The position numbers and the translations under genes were made by a program. DNA of 64,000 bases, taken from Gammaproteobacteria bacterium. Its GTDB lineage: Bacteria > Pseudomonadota > Gammaproteobacteria > Ga0077536. The notes under the pieces are model-generated. The model saw nothing but the letters and a program-made list of their open reading frames with translations, made no database searches and had not been told where the DNA came from. The stretch lies in NCBI GenBank assembly GCA_024235015.1, contig JACKNG010000004.1, forward strand, positions 434,001-498,000. Direction: 5' to 3'. Position 1 is the first letter of the stretch; every line of letters begins with the position of its first letter. This document shows positions 45,012-53,500 of the stretch, in pieces.

Positions 45012-46231
45012 GCGGCGGTGCCCGGTACCAGGCGCGCGCTGGCGCGCAGCATCACCAGGCCTTCGCCGAGCCAGGCCTCGCCAGCGCCGTCGACGTCGAC
45101 GAAGGCGAGATCGCGTGACCAGCCGAGCACCTCGCCGTCGCGGCGGAAGCCGCCGGCGAAGCGGTAACGGCGCGGCGGCAGCGGCCAGTCGTCGATGTCG
45201 ACCACCACCCGCGAGCGCCCGGCGGGCAGGTCGAAGCGCTGGCCGCGGGCGAGCGGGCGCAGCTCGGTGATGAGCTGGCCCTGGGGGGTCCACACGCGCA
45301 GGTGCAGCTCGGCGGCGGGGCAGGCCGCGTCGGTCTCGACGTCGAGTTCGAGGCTGGCGTCGTCGCCGGTGCCGAGCCGCCCGCCGCCGTTGCGCGGGCC
45401 GATGCGGGCGGCCGTGATACGCACCACGCCGTCGTGCACGTAACCGGCATCGACGTCGCGGCGGTTGCGGTCGGCGAGGCTGCCGTAGGCGCGGAAGGCG
45501 TCGTCGACATCGGCGTAGGGCGTGGCCCGGCCGTGGTGCATGAGCACGCAGCGCTGCGCGGCCTCGCGGACCTGCATCTCGTTGTGCGAGACGAACACCA
45601 CCCCGGTGCCCTGGCGGCGCAGCTCGGCGATGCGGTTCAGGCAGCGCGTGATGAAGGCGATGTCGCCCACCGCCAGGGCCTCGTCGACCAGCAGCACGTC
45701 GGGTTGGAAGTGCACCGCGACGGCGAAGCCGAGGCGCACGAACATGCCGCTCGAATAGTGCTGTACCGGGCTGTCGATGAACTCGCCGAGCTCGGCGAAC
45801 TCGACGATGTCGTCGAAGCGGCGCCGCGCCTCGGCGCGGCTCGCGCCGAGCACGGCGGCATTGACGAAGACGTTCTCGCGCCCGGTCAGCACCGGCGAGA
45901 AGCCCGCGCCCAGCGCGATCAGGGCGCCGACGCGGCCATGCATCTCGATGCGTCCGCGGTCCGGCTTGATGAGGCCGTTGAGCATGCGCAGCAGGGTGGT
46001 CTTGCCGGCGCCGTTGTGGCCGATCAGGGCCACGCACTCGCCGCGGCGGACCTCGAGATCGACGCCGTCCACGGCCCAGAATTCCGCGCCGCGCAGCGCG
46101 TCCTCGCGGGGGCGCCCGGCCAGCTCGCGGCCGAGGTCGCACAGGCCGTACCACAGCGAGCGCCGCAGCTCGCGGCAGAATTTCTTGGCCGCGCCGTCGA
46201 CGCGGACGACGGTCTCGGCCGGGGCGTTCAT
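45008..46231 (-). CDS. wzt: Wzt-like polysaccharide ABC exporter ATPase with C-terminal carbohydrate-binding domain
   Basis: 407-residue ATPase. Walker A GHNGAGKT (71-78), signature HYSSGM (158-163), Walker B VLLVDEALAVGD (179-190) and a long C-terminal beta-domain (~235-407, with LELDVETDAACPAAELHLRV). This build is that of O-antigen/teichoic acid ABC exporters of the Wzt type, in which the C-domain recognises the glycan. It is coupled to the permease upstream (ATGA) and the sulfotransferase-like gene downstream. Confidence 0.92.
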   Translation of the reverse strand: MNAPAETVVRVDGAAKKFCRELRRSLWYGLCDLGRELAGRPREDALRGAEFWAVDGVDLEVRRGECVALIGHNGAGKTTLLRMLNGLIKPDRGRIEMHGRVGALIALGAGFSPVLTGRENVFVNAAVLGASRAEARRRFDDIVEFAELGEFIDSPVQHYSSGMFVRLGFAVAVHFQPDVLLVDEALAVGDIAFITRCLNRIAELRRQGTGVVFVSHNEMQVREAAQRCVLMHHGRATPYADVDDAFRAYGSLADRNRRDVDAGYVHDGVVRITAARIGPRNGGGRLGTGDDASLELDVETDAACPAAELHLRVWTPQGQLITELRPLARGQRFDLPAGRSRVVVDIDDWPLPPRRYRFAGGFRRDGEVLGWSRDLAFVDVDGAGEAWLGEGLVMLRASARLVPGTAA

Positions 46232-47097
46232 GCGCTCATGCGCTCGATGAGGATGGGCATGGCGAGACGATAGACCAGCCACAGGCCGCCGAGAGCGACG
46301 AGCAGGGCCGCGCTCACCGCGACGCTCTGCAGCACCTGCGCGGGCGCGCTGCCGACGAGCAGGTCGCGCGCGGTGAGCAGCAGCGGGGTGAGCGGGTTGA
46401 GCGCGAACACCACCGCGCCCCAGCCGCCGGCCGGTGGCGGGAACACCACCGGGCTGACGTACATCGCGAATTGCAGGACCAGGGGCAGGCCCTTGCCGAC
46501 ATCGGTGTAGAGGATGCCGACCGGGGTCACCAGCAGGCCGAGGGTGGTGCCGGCGAGGATCAACGCGGCCACCGCCAGCGGCACCCACAGCACGGCCGGC
46601 CCCGGGTTGACGCCGAGCACGAGCAGCGCCGCCAGCAGCACCGCGAGCTTGACCGCGGCGTTGAACAGGGCCTGCAGGATGCCCGACAGGATCAGCGCCT
46701 CGCGCGGAAAATTGATCTTGGCCAGCATCGGCTTGGCGGCGATGGTCTGCTGCAGCGGCGCGTTGACCGCGTCCATGAAGATCGCCCACAGCACCGTGCC
46801 GGTGAAGACGTAGACCGGGTAGGGCAGGTCGGTCGGTGCGAGCTTGACGATGCCGGCGCGCTGGATGAACAGCCACGCGGCGGTATTGGCCAGCGGCAGG
46901 ATGAAGGCCCACAACAGGCCGAGCGCGGCCTGGCGGTACTGGCTGCGGATGTCGCGCACGGCGAGCTGCCAGGCGAGACCGCCGCTGCGTGCGAGGTCGC
47001 GCCGCATGTCGGCAAGCAGGGTGCCGCCGCGACCGAGGCCCGGGGCCGGGCTGTAGACCGTCACGTTCAGCCTGCGGGTGTGCCGTTCAGCGCTCAC
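46228..47097 (-). CDS. wzm: Wzm-like polysaccharide ABC exporter permease
   Basis: 289-residue ABC-2 type membrane protein with six predicted helices. The amphipathic start (LAWQLAVRDIRSQYRQAALGLLWAFILPL) and INFPREALILSGILQALFN are the marks of Wzm/TagG-type permeases. GTG start at 47097. First gene of a three-gene minus-strand operon (permease, ATPase, sulfotransferase-like) facing the arabinose/GT-C genes. Confidence 0.92.
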   Translation of the reverse strand: MSAERHTRRLNVTVYSPAPGLGRGGTLLADMRRDLARSGGLAWQLAVRDIRSQYRQAALGLLWAFILPLANTAAWLFIQRAGIVKLAPTDLPYPVYVFTGTVLWAIFMDAVNAPLQQTIAAKPMLAKINFPREALILSGILQALFNAAVKLAVLLAALLVLGVNPGPAVLWVPLAVAALILAGTTLGLLVTPVGILYTDVGKGLPLVLQFAMYVSPVVFPPPAGGWGAVVFALNPLTPLLLTARDLLVGSAPAQVLQSVAVSAALLVALGGLWLVYRLAMPILIERMSA

Positions 47098-47265
47098 TTG
47101 CTGGTCCTGGTGCTCGTCCTGTCACGACCCGTGGCCGCGCGCCGTGCCCGCGACGCGCTCGGCACGCCCGCCCTGCGCCGGCAGCGGGTGCCCCGGCGAG
47201 GCGGCCGTGGTGGATGCGTCCGCATCATAGCGATTCGACCGGGGGCCGGCGAACGGCACGCCGCG

Positions 47266-47661
47266 TTACAACTTCACGCAGCGGCCCTCGAAACCCGCCA
47301 GCACGCACTCGAAACCGGCCGGGCAGTCCTGGGTGACCATGCAGGTGCCGCCGCGCTCGTGGCCGGGCAGTTCCTGCTCGATGATCGCCTCCGGGTCGCC
47401 CAGCCAGGCCTTGGCCCGTTCGCGCCGTTCACCGGTCACCGGCCGCGGCGCGACGGTCCCGGCGTCCGGTGTCACGGGCGGCGCCGGCGTGTCGCTCGCG
47501 CGTCCGTAGCACACCCCGGAGGCGCGCTTTTCGCGCTTGATGCAGGTGCCGCCGGGGCCGCAGTCGGCATCGCTGTCGCAGGCCGGTGCCGGCGGCGTGG
47601 CGATCAGCAGGGCGATCCAGGCGGCGCCGGCGAGGCGGCGGAGTCGGTGGCGTTGCGGCAT
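47266..47661 (-). CDS. Secreted protein with two Cys-rich modules (CX5CX5CX8-10C)
   Basis: 131-residue exported protein. A signal peptide (RLAGAAWIALLIATPPAPA) precedes two copies of a four-Cys module: CDSDADCGPGGTC...C at ~28-50 and CMVTQDCPAGFEC...C near the C-terminus, separated by a Pro-rich and charged linker. The spacing resembles Dickkopf/EGF-like bacterial modules stabilised by disulfides. Function unknown. ATG at 47661. Confidence 0.7.
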   Translation of the reverse strand: MPQRHRLRRLAGAAWIALLIATPPAPACDSDADCGPGGTCIKREKRASGVCYGRASDTPAPPVTPDAGTVAPRPVTGERRERAKAWLGDPEAIIEQELPGHERGGTCMVTQDCPAGFECVLAGFEGRCVKL

Positions 47662-47815
47662 CGTGGTGGCCTCGGGCGCGGGACGGATTCCGATTCTAGT
47701 GTCCTGCCCGGTGCGTGCGTAGCCCGCGCGGGGGCCGGGCACCGGGCACCGGCCACGGCGCGCGCAGCCGGCACGCCAGGCCCGCCCGCTAGGTCGTGCA
47801 GGCCGCGGACCGCTT

Positions 47816-48334
47816 TCAGGCGGCCGGCGGCGGGCTGCCGGTGCCGGCCTGGTTGATGACGGCCACGGTGGCGTGCACGGTAACGAGCAGCAGCAGCCCG
47901 CGGGCCAGGCCGTCGTGCCAGGCGGCGCAGGCCGTGGCCAGGCTCGCATCGGCACTCGCCACACGCTGGCCGAGCAGGGGCAGGGCTCCGCCCGCGGCGG
48001 CGTGCGCGAACAGGCCCAGGGCCACCTCGACGAACAGGCCGGCATAGAGCAGCCGGTGCAGGTTGACGACCAGCGCACGCCGCCACGGCCGGAAACCGTA
48101 GGCCAAGGCGGGATTGGGGTTGGCCAGGCGCCAGGCGAGGCGCGCCAGCATCAGCGCGCCGAAGGCGAGGCCGAGGGCGACGTGCTGTGCGACGACCGCC
48201 TCGCGCACGTGCACCTTGGGCGGCACGTCGAGCCCGCTGACGAGCAGGTAGAGGAACAGCAGCAGGGCAACGCTGCTCCAGTGCAGGAGGCGGGCGACGA
48301 GGCCGTAGGCCCGCGGCGTATTGCGCAATTGCAT
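47816..48334 (-). CDS. Cytochrome b561 family protein
   Basis: 172-residue membrane protein with four helices and the paired His residues of di-haem cytochrome b561: RLLHWSSVALLLFLY (helix 1), VVAQHVALGLAFG (helix 2), LVVNLHRLLYAGLF (helix 3) and LLVTVHATVAVINQ (helix 4). Probably a quinone-linked electron carrier of the inner membrane. ATG at 48334; the frame before it lacks hydrophobic or conserved sequence. Confidence 0.88.
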   Translation of the reverse strand: MQLRNTPRAYGLVARLLHWSSVALLLFLYLLVSGLDVPPKVHVREAVVAQHVALGLAFGALMLARLAWRLANPNPALAYGFRPWRRALVVNLHRLLYAGLFVEVALGLFAHAAAGGALPLLGQRVASADASLATACAAWHDGLARGLLLLVTVHATVAVINQAGTGSPPPAA

Positions 48335-48602
48335 CGACGATCGAGGGGGCTTGGGGGCGGCAGTGTAGCGTGCCCGCCGCGTTCGCACAGGCGTTGCCCG
48401 CGACATCGGCCGCGCCCCGTCCCGGCAAGGCTGCGGCGGGCCGATGTTGCACGTGACGTGGTCGTGGACCGGCCTGCCGTGTCGCCCGTCCGTGCTGCCC
48501 ACCGGGGCGTACGCATCGTCGGCGCGAGCGCCGATCACGGCGTCCCCGATGCAGCGGCCGCGGCCTGCACGCCCGGCGCGCGGGACGCGCCGGGCAGCCG
48601 TC

Positions 48603-49061
48603 TCAGTCCTTCGCGCGCCAGCGGAAATCGCAGTGCGAACCGCCTTTCAGGATGGTCTGGCTGCGCTCGAGTTCGAGGTCGTCACCGATGCCCGCGGTCA
48701 TCGGCGGATCCATGTCGCAGGTGATCATGGCGCCGAACTCGGGTTCGCCGATGGACTGGAAGAACTCGGCGTACTTGCAGCGCCGCACGTTCATCGCCAG
48801 GTTGCGCGCGTCGTCGGCGAGGGGTTCGACCTCCAGCGCTGCGCCGGCGACGAACATCGGCATCAGGCTGCGCAGTCGATCGAGCGAGCTGCCCGGCGCC
48901 GCGGCGGCCGCCGCGCCCACGCCGCGGGCGTACTCGTCGACCGCTTCGCGCAGCAGTTCGGCAGCGCGGGTCGCGCCGATTTCCTGGCGCAGGCGACGGT
49001 AGAGCGGGAGCAGGATTTCGATCTGGATCTTGACGCGGTCGAGGTAGGCAATGGGTTCCAC
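48603..49061 (-). CDS. ATC hydrolase-family (L-2-amino-thiazoline-4-carboxylate hydrolase-like) protein
   Basis: 152-residue protein whose C-terminal block (MNVRRCKYAEFFQSIGEPEFGAM, CDMDPPMTAGI, GGSHCDFRWR) matches the ATC_hydrolase domain, including the two conserved Cys. In pseudomonads the enzyme acts in cysteine formation from thiazolines; most family members are uncharacterised. GTG at 49061 follows GGGGAG 9-14 bases upstream; a TTG further up lacks a site. Confidence 0.8.
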   Translation of the reverse strand: MEPIAYLDRVKIQIEILLPLYRRLRQEIGATRAAELLREAVDEYARGVGAAAAAAPGSSLDRLRSLMPMFVAGAALEVEPLADDARNLAMNVRRCKYAEFFQSIGEPEFGAMITCDMDPPMTAGIGDDLELERSQTILKGGSHCDFRWRAKD

Positions 49062-49138
49062 GGCGAGTTCTCCCCTGCGGCCCGGTACCAACCGGCGTCA
49101 CCCGCGGGGCCGCGCCGCGGGTACCGGGTCGACGGCGT

Positions 49139-49447
49139 TCAGCGCGCCATCAGGATGCGTTCGTTGGCGCCGTCGTAGGCGGTGATCTTGGCCGCCACGA
49201 TGGCCGCCGTCGCCAGGACCTCGGCGAAGGCCGGGTCGGGCAGGCGCAGGTGGGCATCGAGATCGGCTTCGCTGGTCCAGATCTCGGTCAGGCGCACCTC
49301 GCTCGGGTCCTCGAGGTTGACGGAAAACGCGTAATCGATGTTGCCGGCGTCGCCGCGGCTGCGCGTGGCCCGCGCGGCCAGCGCGTCGCGCAGGCGCACC
49401 GCTTCGTCTGCACTCGCGACCTTGATCGTGCCGAGGATGATGACCAT
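49139..49447 (-). CDS. Antibiotic biosynthesis monooxygenase (ABM) domain protein
   Basis: 102-residue dimeric alpha+beta-barrel protein: MVIILGTIKVASADEAVRLRDALAA, NIDYAFSVNLEDPSEVRLTEIWTSEADLDAHL. ABM proteins act as cofactor-free monooxygenases or haem degraders; here it could equally be a stress protein. ATG at 49447 follows GGGAGG. Confidence 0.85.
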   Translation of the reverse strand: MVIILGTIKVASADEAVRLRDALAARATRSRGDAGNIDYAFSVNLEDPSEVRLTEIWTSEADLDAHLRLPDPAFAEVLATAAIVAAKITAYDGANERILMAR

Positions 49448-49740
49448 GGCGCCTCCCTCATGCCGTGCGGGGTGACCGGGGCGCGGCGTGCGCACCGGCG
49501 CTGCCTGGATTATCCACGCCCGTGCCCGCGCGCCCAAGCACGCGCTGGCCGCGCCCGCAGGTCGTCGGCATCGCCGCCGGCGCACGGGACGTCGGCGACG
49601 CCCGGCGGGGGGCGTTTCGGGCGACGCCCGAGCGGCAACAGGGAAATTTTCCCGGGCGCGCGCGACCCGGCCCGGCGGCCGCGGCGGCCGACCGCGCGCG
49701 CATCGATACTGCGTGGCGATGCCGGAGACGGGGTGGGGCG

Positions 49741-50538
49741 ATGAAGGGGCTGGCGTGGCACTGGCTCGCACTGTGGGCGCTGACGATGGCGGTGATCTGC
49801 CAGCCGCTCGGCGATTTCGCACTGTTCGGCGTGCGCTACTACCGCTTCGGCTTCGTCGAGGTGTGCGGGCGCGGCGTGGCGGCGATCGCGCTGCTGTTCG
49901 GCATGGTGCGTTACGCCGGCCTGACCTGGCCGGTGGCGGTGAATCGCTTCGCCCGCCTGGTGGCGCTGGTGCTGCTCACCTGGGAAGGGGCGTTGAATGC
50001 GGACATTGCCTATCTCAGCGCGCGGGCGCATCGCTTGTGCAGTGAGGAAGGCGGGATTCACATCGCCGGCACGGCCGAGGTGGAGGGCTTTCTGTGGATG
50101 GCTGCGGGGATCGAGGAATGGGCTGCGGCCGGGTACTCGTATCTCGAGGAAATACGCCGGGACTCTGCCGGGAATCGCATCGTCAGGCGCGCTCGCATGG
50201 TCGATGGCGAACCCGTATTCAGCGTAATCGCCGTACCGTCGAGTCTCTACGAAGTCCAACTCGTCTGGGAAGTCGTCGGATATCGCGTCGAGCGTCGAGA
50301 GGTGCAGGTTCGCAACCGTGAGACCGCCGCGATCCTCGGCCGGTATGTGGCGTTCGAGATGCGGCCGGGATGGTTCGACGAGTTGATTCTTAGATTCTTG
50401 CCGCACGGGCACGCTGCATATTGGACATGCGGAAACGAAGTGCCCTCCGAAGTCGGTGATGGTGCGGATCACGACAGGACGCGCGTGCTCGGCACGGGCG
50501 AATTCATCAGGCTGGTATTGAAGCCCAGGCGGCATTGA
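49741..50538 (+). CDS. Uncharacterised membrane-anchored protein upstream of the RTX gene
   Basis: 265-residue protein with three predicted N-terminal membrane helices (residues ~5-25, ~35-58, ~68-85) and a beta-rich extracytoplasmic C-terminal domain. I do not recognise it. It ends 28 bases before the giant RTX gene and may be its partner or a processing or immunity-like protein. From about position 50,040 its base composition is clearly less G+C-rich than the surroundings. ATG at 49741. Confidence 0.6.
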   Translation: MKGLAWHWLALWALTMAVICQPLGDFALFGVRYYRFGFVEVCGRGVAAIALLFGMVRYAGLTWPVAVNRFARLVALVLLTWEGALNADIAYLSARAHRLCSEEGGIHIAGTAEVEGFLWMAAGIEEWAAAGYSYLEEIRRDSAGNRIVRRARMVDGEPVFSVIAVPSSLYEVQLVWEVVGYRVERREVQVRNRETAAILGRYVAFEMRPGWFDELILRFLPHGHAAYWTCGNEVPSEVGDGADHDRTRVLGTGEFIRLVLKPRRH

Positions 50539-50566
50539 CGCCGCGGACTCGAGTAAGGGATGACTC

Positions 50567-53500
50567 ATGGACATAGAACAAGTCTTTCGATACGCATCGT
50601 TCACCGATCTCGCCTATATCAATTGGAGCGACCTCGCCTGGGGGGATGAGGCCGAAGCGGATGCGGCGATAGTCGAGGCAATCGCGCGGCAGTCTGCACC
50701 CGAGCGCATCGCGCAGGGCGGGAGACCATCAGGTGCCGGGCTTGCTTCGCAGTTGTTCGCCACCGATCAGCAGGCCTGGTCGATAGCGCACTTCATGCCG
50801 AACGATCCGCAAACCGGCTTTGCCGCCGCACTGTTCCAGCGCAGCGTCGACGACGGTCCCGAACAGGTGCTCGCACTGCGTGGCACCGAGGCGACGGTGG
50901 TCGACCAGGTCATTCCCGATCTCGTCGTCGCCGACCTGCAGGAGATCGGTGGCCTCGGTCTGGCGGTGTCGCAGACGGTGTCGCTGATCAACTACGTGCG
51001 ACGCCTGGCCGGCCTGCCGGGCGCCGCGGTCGAGCAGTTCACCCTGCGTCGGGGCGACGCCGCGCCGGACGGGGTGGCGTCGCTCGAGGTGGGTGGCAGC
51101 ACCTACTGGCTCGAGGCGGGCGCGGCCGCGCCGGGCCTTGGTCTGATCGACCCGGGGCGGCCGCTCGGCGTCACCGGGCACAGCCTGGGTGGGCATCTCG
51201 CGGCGCTCGCCCTGCGCCTGTTCCCGCAGCAGTTCACCGCGGCCGTGGCGTTCAACGCGCCGGGCTTCGATGCCGTGGTGGGGGCCGACGAGGCCGTGTC
51301 CCTGACGACCCGTCTCGCCGCCTACCTGCACCCCGGCGTGGGCCTGCTCGCCCTGGTCGGTGACTTCCTGAGCCGCGGCGCGCAGGCCAGCGAGCGCTTC
51401 GTCGACGATCTCTTCGCTGCCGGCGCCGGGCTCGCCCCGGCGGCCGATTTCGACGGCCTCGCCGCCGCCGGGCGCATCCTCTACTTCACCGCCGAAGACC
51501 AGGCCCCGCTCGGCGATCCGTCGCTGGTCGCGGGCATCGTCAGCGGGCGGCCACCGGCGCCGCGCACGGCGGTGACCACCGAGGTCAACAGCCATGCCAT
51601 CGGCGCCCTGGTCGACGCGCTGGCGGTCCAGGCCACCCTGGCCCGTGTCGACCCCACCCTGTCGCTGGACGTGGCCGGCAGCCTGTTGGTGCATGCCAGC
51701 ACCACCGGCGCGGATACCCTCGAGCGCATCACCGACGTGCTCTCGCAACTGCTGCTGCCCGGGCCGCTGCCGCCGCTGGCGCAATCCGTGGCCCCGGCCC
51801 TGGGCCAGTGGTTCAGCGGGCCGGCGCCGTTCGACGCGCGGGCCGACCTGCACGAGCGCCTGGTCCTGCTGCAGGAGGCCGCCGCCGGCCATGGCGATCT
51901 CCACCTCGTGCCGCTCGCCGGGGTAGCTGCGACGACCCTGTTCGAGCAGGCCCGGCACGACCTCGCCTGGCGCTTCGCCCTGCACACCCTGAGCCCTTTC
52001 GTGGTCGCCGGCAGTGCGGCGCTCTACGAGCCGCACGCCGCGGCGCTCGCTTGGGACGACTGGGATGCGGCCTACTGGACGGCGCGGGCGCAGCTCCTGC
52101 CGCGGCTGCTCGGCGCCCATGCCGGCGACGCCGCCAGCGCCGAGGGTATCGCCTACTTCACCGCCGACGCGGCCGCCGACGTGGTCGATGCGCGCCTCGC
52201 CCTCACGCTGGCCGCCATCGATCCGCGCGACATCCCGGTCGGCCTGCGCCTGCCCACCCTGGCTGCCCTGCGCGGTGGCCACGACGATGTCGCGCTGGTG
52301 GCGTTTGCGGCCGGCGCGGCCGTCACCGGGCGGCACACCGACGATGCCCTCTACGGCAGCCCCGGGCCGGATGACCTCGCCGGCGGCGCCGGCGCCGATA
52401 GCCTGGTCGGTGGCGCCGGCGACGATCGGATCTACCATGCCGGCCGCGACCTGAGCGAGGACGGGGCGCCGGATCGCCTCGCCGGCGGCAGCGGTTTCGA
52501 TCGTTACTACCTCGGCCATGGCGACACCGTGCACGACAGCGATGGCGCCGGTGCGATCTTCGTCGGCAGTGCCGCCACGCCACTCGCCGGCACTTACCAG
52601 CGGGTCGGCGACAACACCTACCGCCGCCGCGACGGCGCGTTCACCGCCTACCGCAACGCCGACGGTACCCTGCGCGTGGTCGACCTCGCGCGGGCGGCGC
52701 CGCTGGCCATCAGCATCGAGGCGCATGCGTCGGGCGCGCTCGGCATCGTGCTCGACGATGGCGCCGCCACGCCATCGCCGTTGAACCCGGTAACCGGCAC
52801 CCCGGATGACGATCGCTTCAGTGCGGGCGGCGAACTGCACGGCAGCGCCGGTGACGATCGGATCGAGGGCCTCGGTGGCGACGACGACCTCTTCGGCGGA
52901 GTCGGGGCCGGGCCGTGGGGCGCCGATCGCCTGCTCGGCGGCCCCGGTCGCGACTACCTGTCGAGCGCGACCCTGTTCGATCTGAACCGCCTGACCCAGG
53001 TCGCCGACGATCCCGGCGATTTCATGGACGGCGGCGCCGACGGCGACATCCTCGTCGGCAACGGCGGCGATGATCAGCTCTACGGCGGCAGTGGCGACGA
53101 CGTCCTCGCCGGGCGCGATGGCGACGACGTGCTCCACGGCGGCCCGGACGCTGACATCCTCACCGGCGGCAACGGTGCCGACCTGCTCATCGGTGGCAGC
53201 GGCAACGACGTGCTGAACGGCGAAATCGATGCCTGGGTGTCGCCGTCGCGGGCCTGGAGCAGCCGCCCGCTGCGCAGCGCGGACGGTCGCGTCATCGACG
53301 TCATCGTGAGCGATTCCTTCCTCGCCACGACGCCGGCGAACGACGATGCCGATGTCCTCTACGGCGGTGACGGCGACGATTTTCTCAACGGCGGCGGCGG
53401 CGACGACGCCCTCTACGGCGAGGGGGACGACGACATCCTGTTCGGCTGGCGCGGCGACGATCGCCTCGACGGCGGGGCCGGTGACGACATCCTCTACGGC

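Noticed and set aside
43668..46154. 828-codon minus-strand frame covering the sulfotransferase-like gene and part of the ABC ATPase gene
   Set aside because: The ABC ATPase is in another frame with all its motifs; only the part from 45011 downward has sulfotransferase features.
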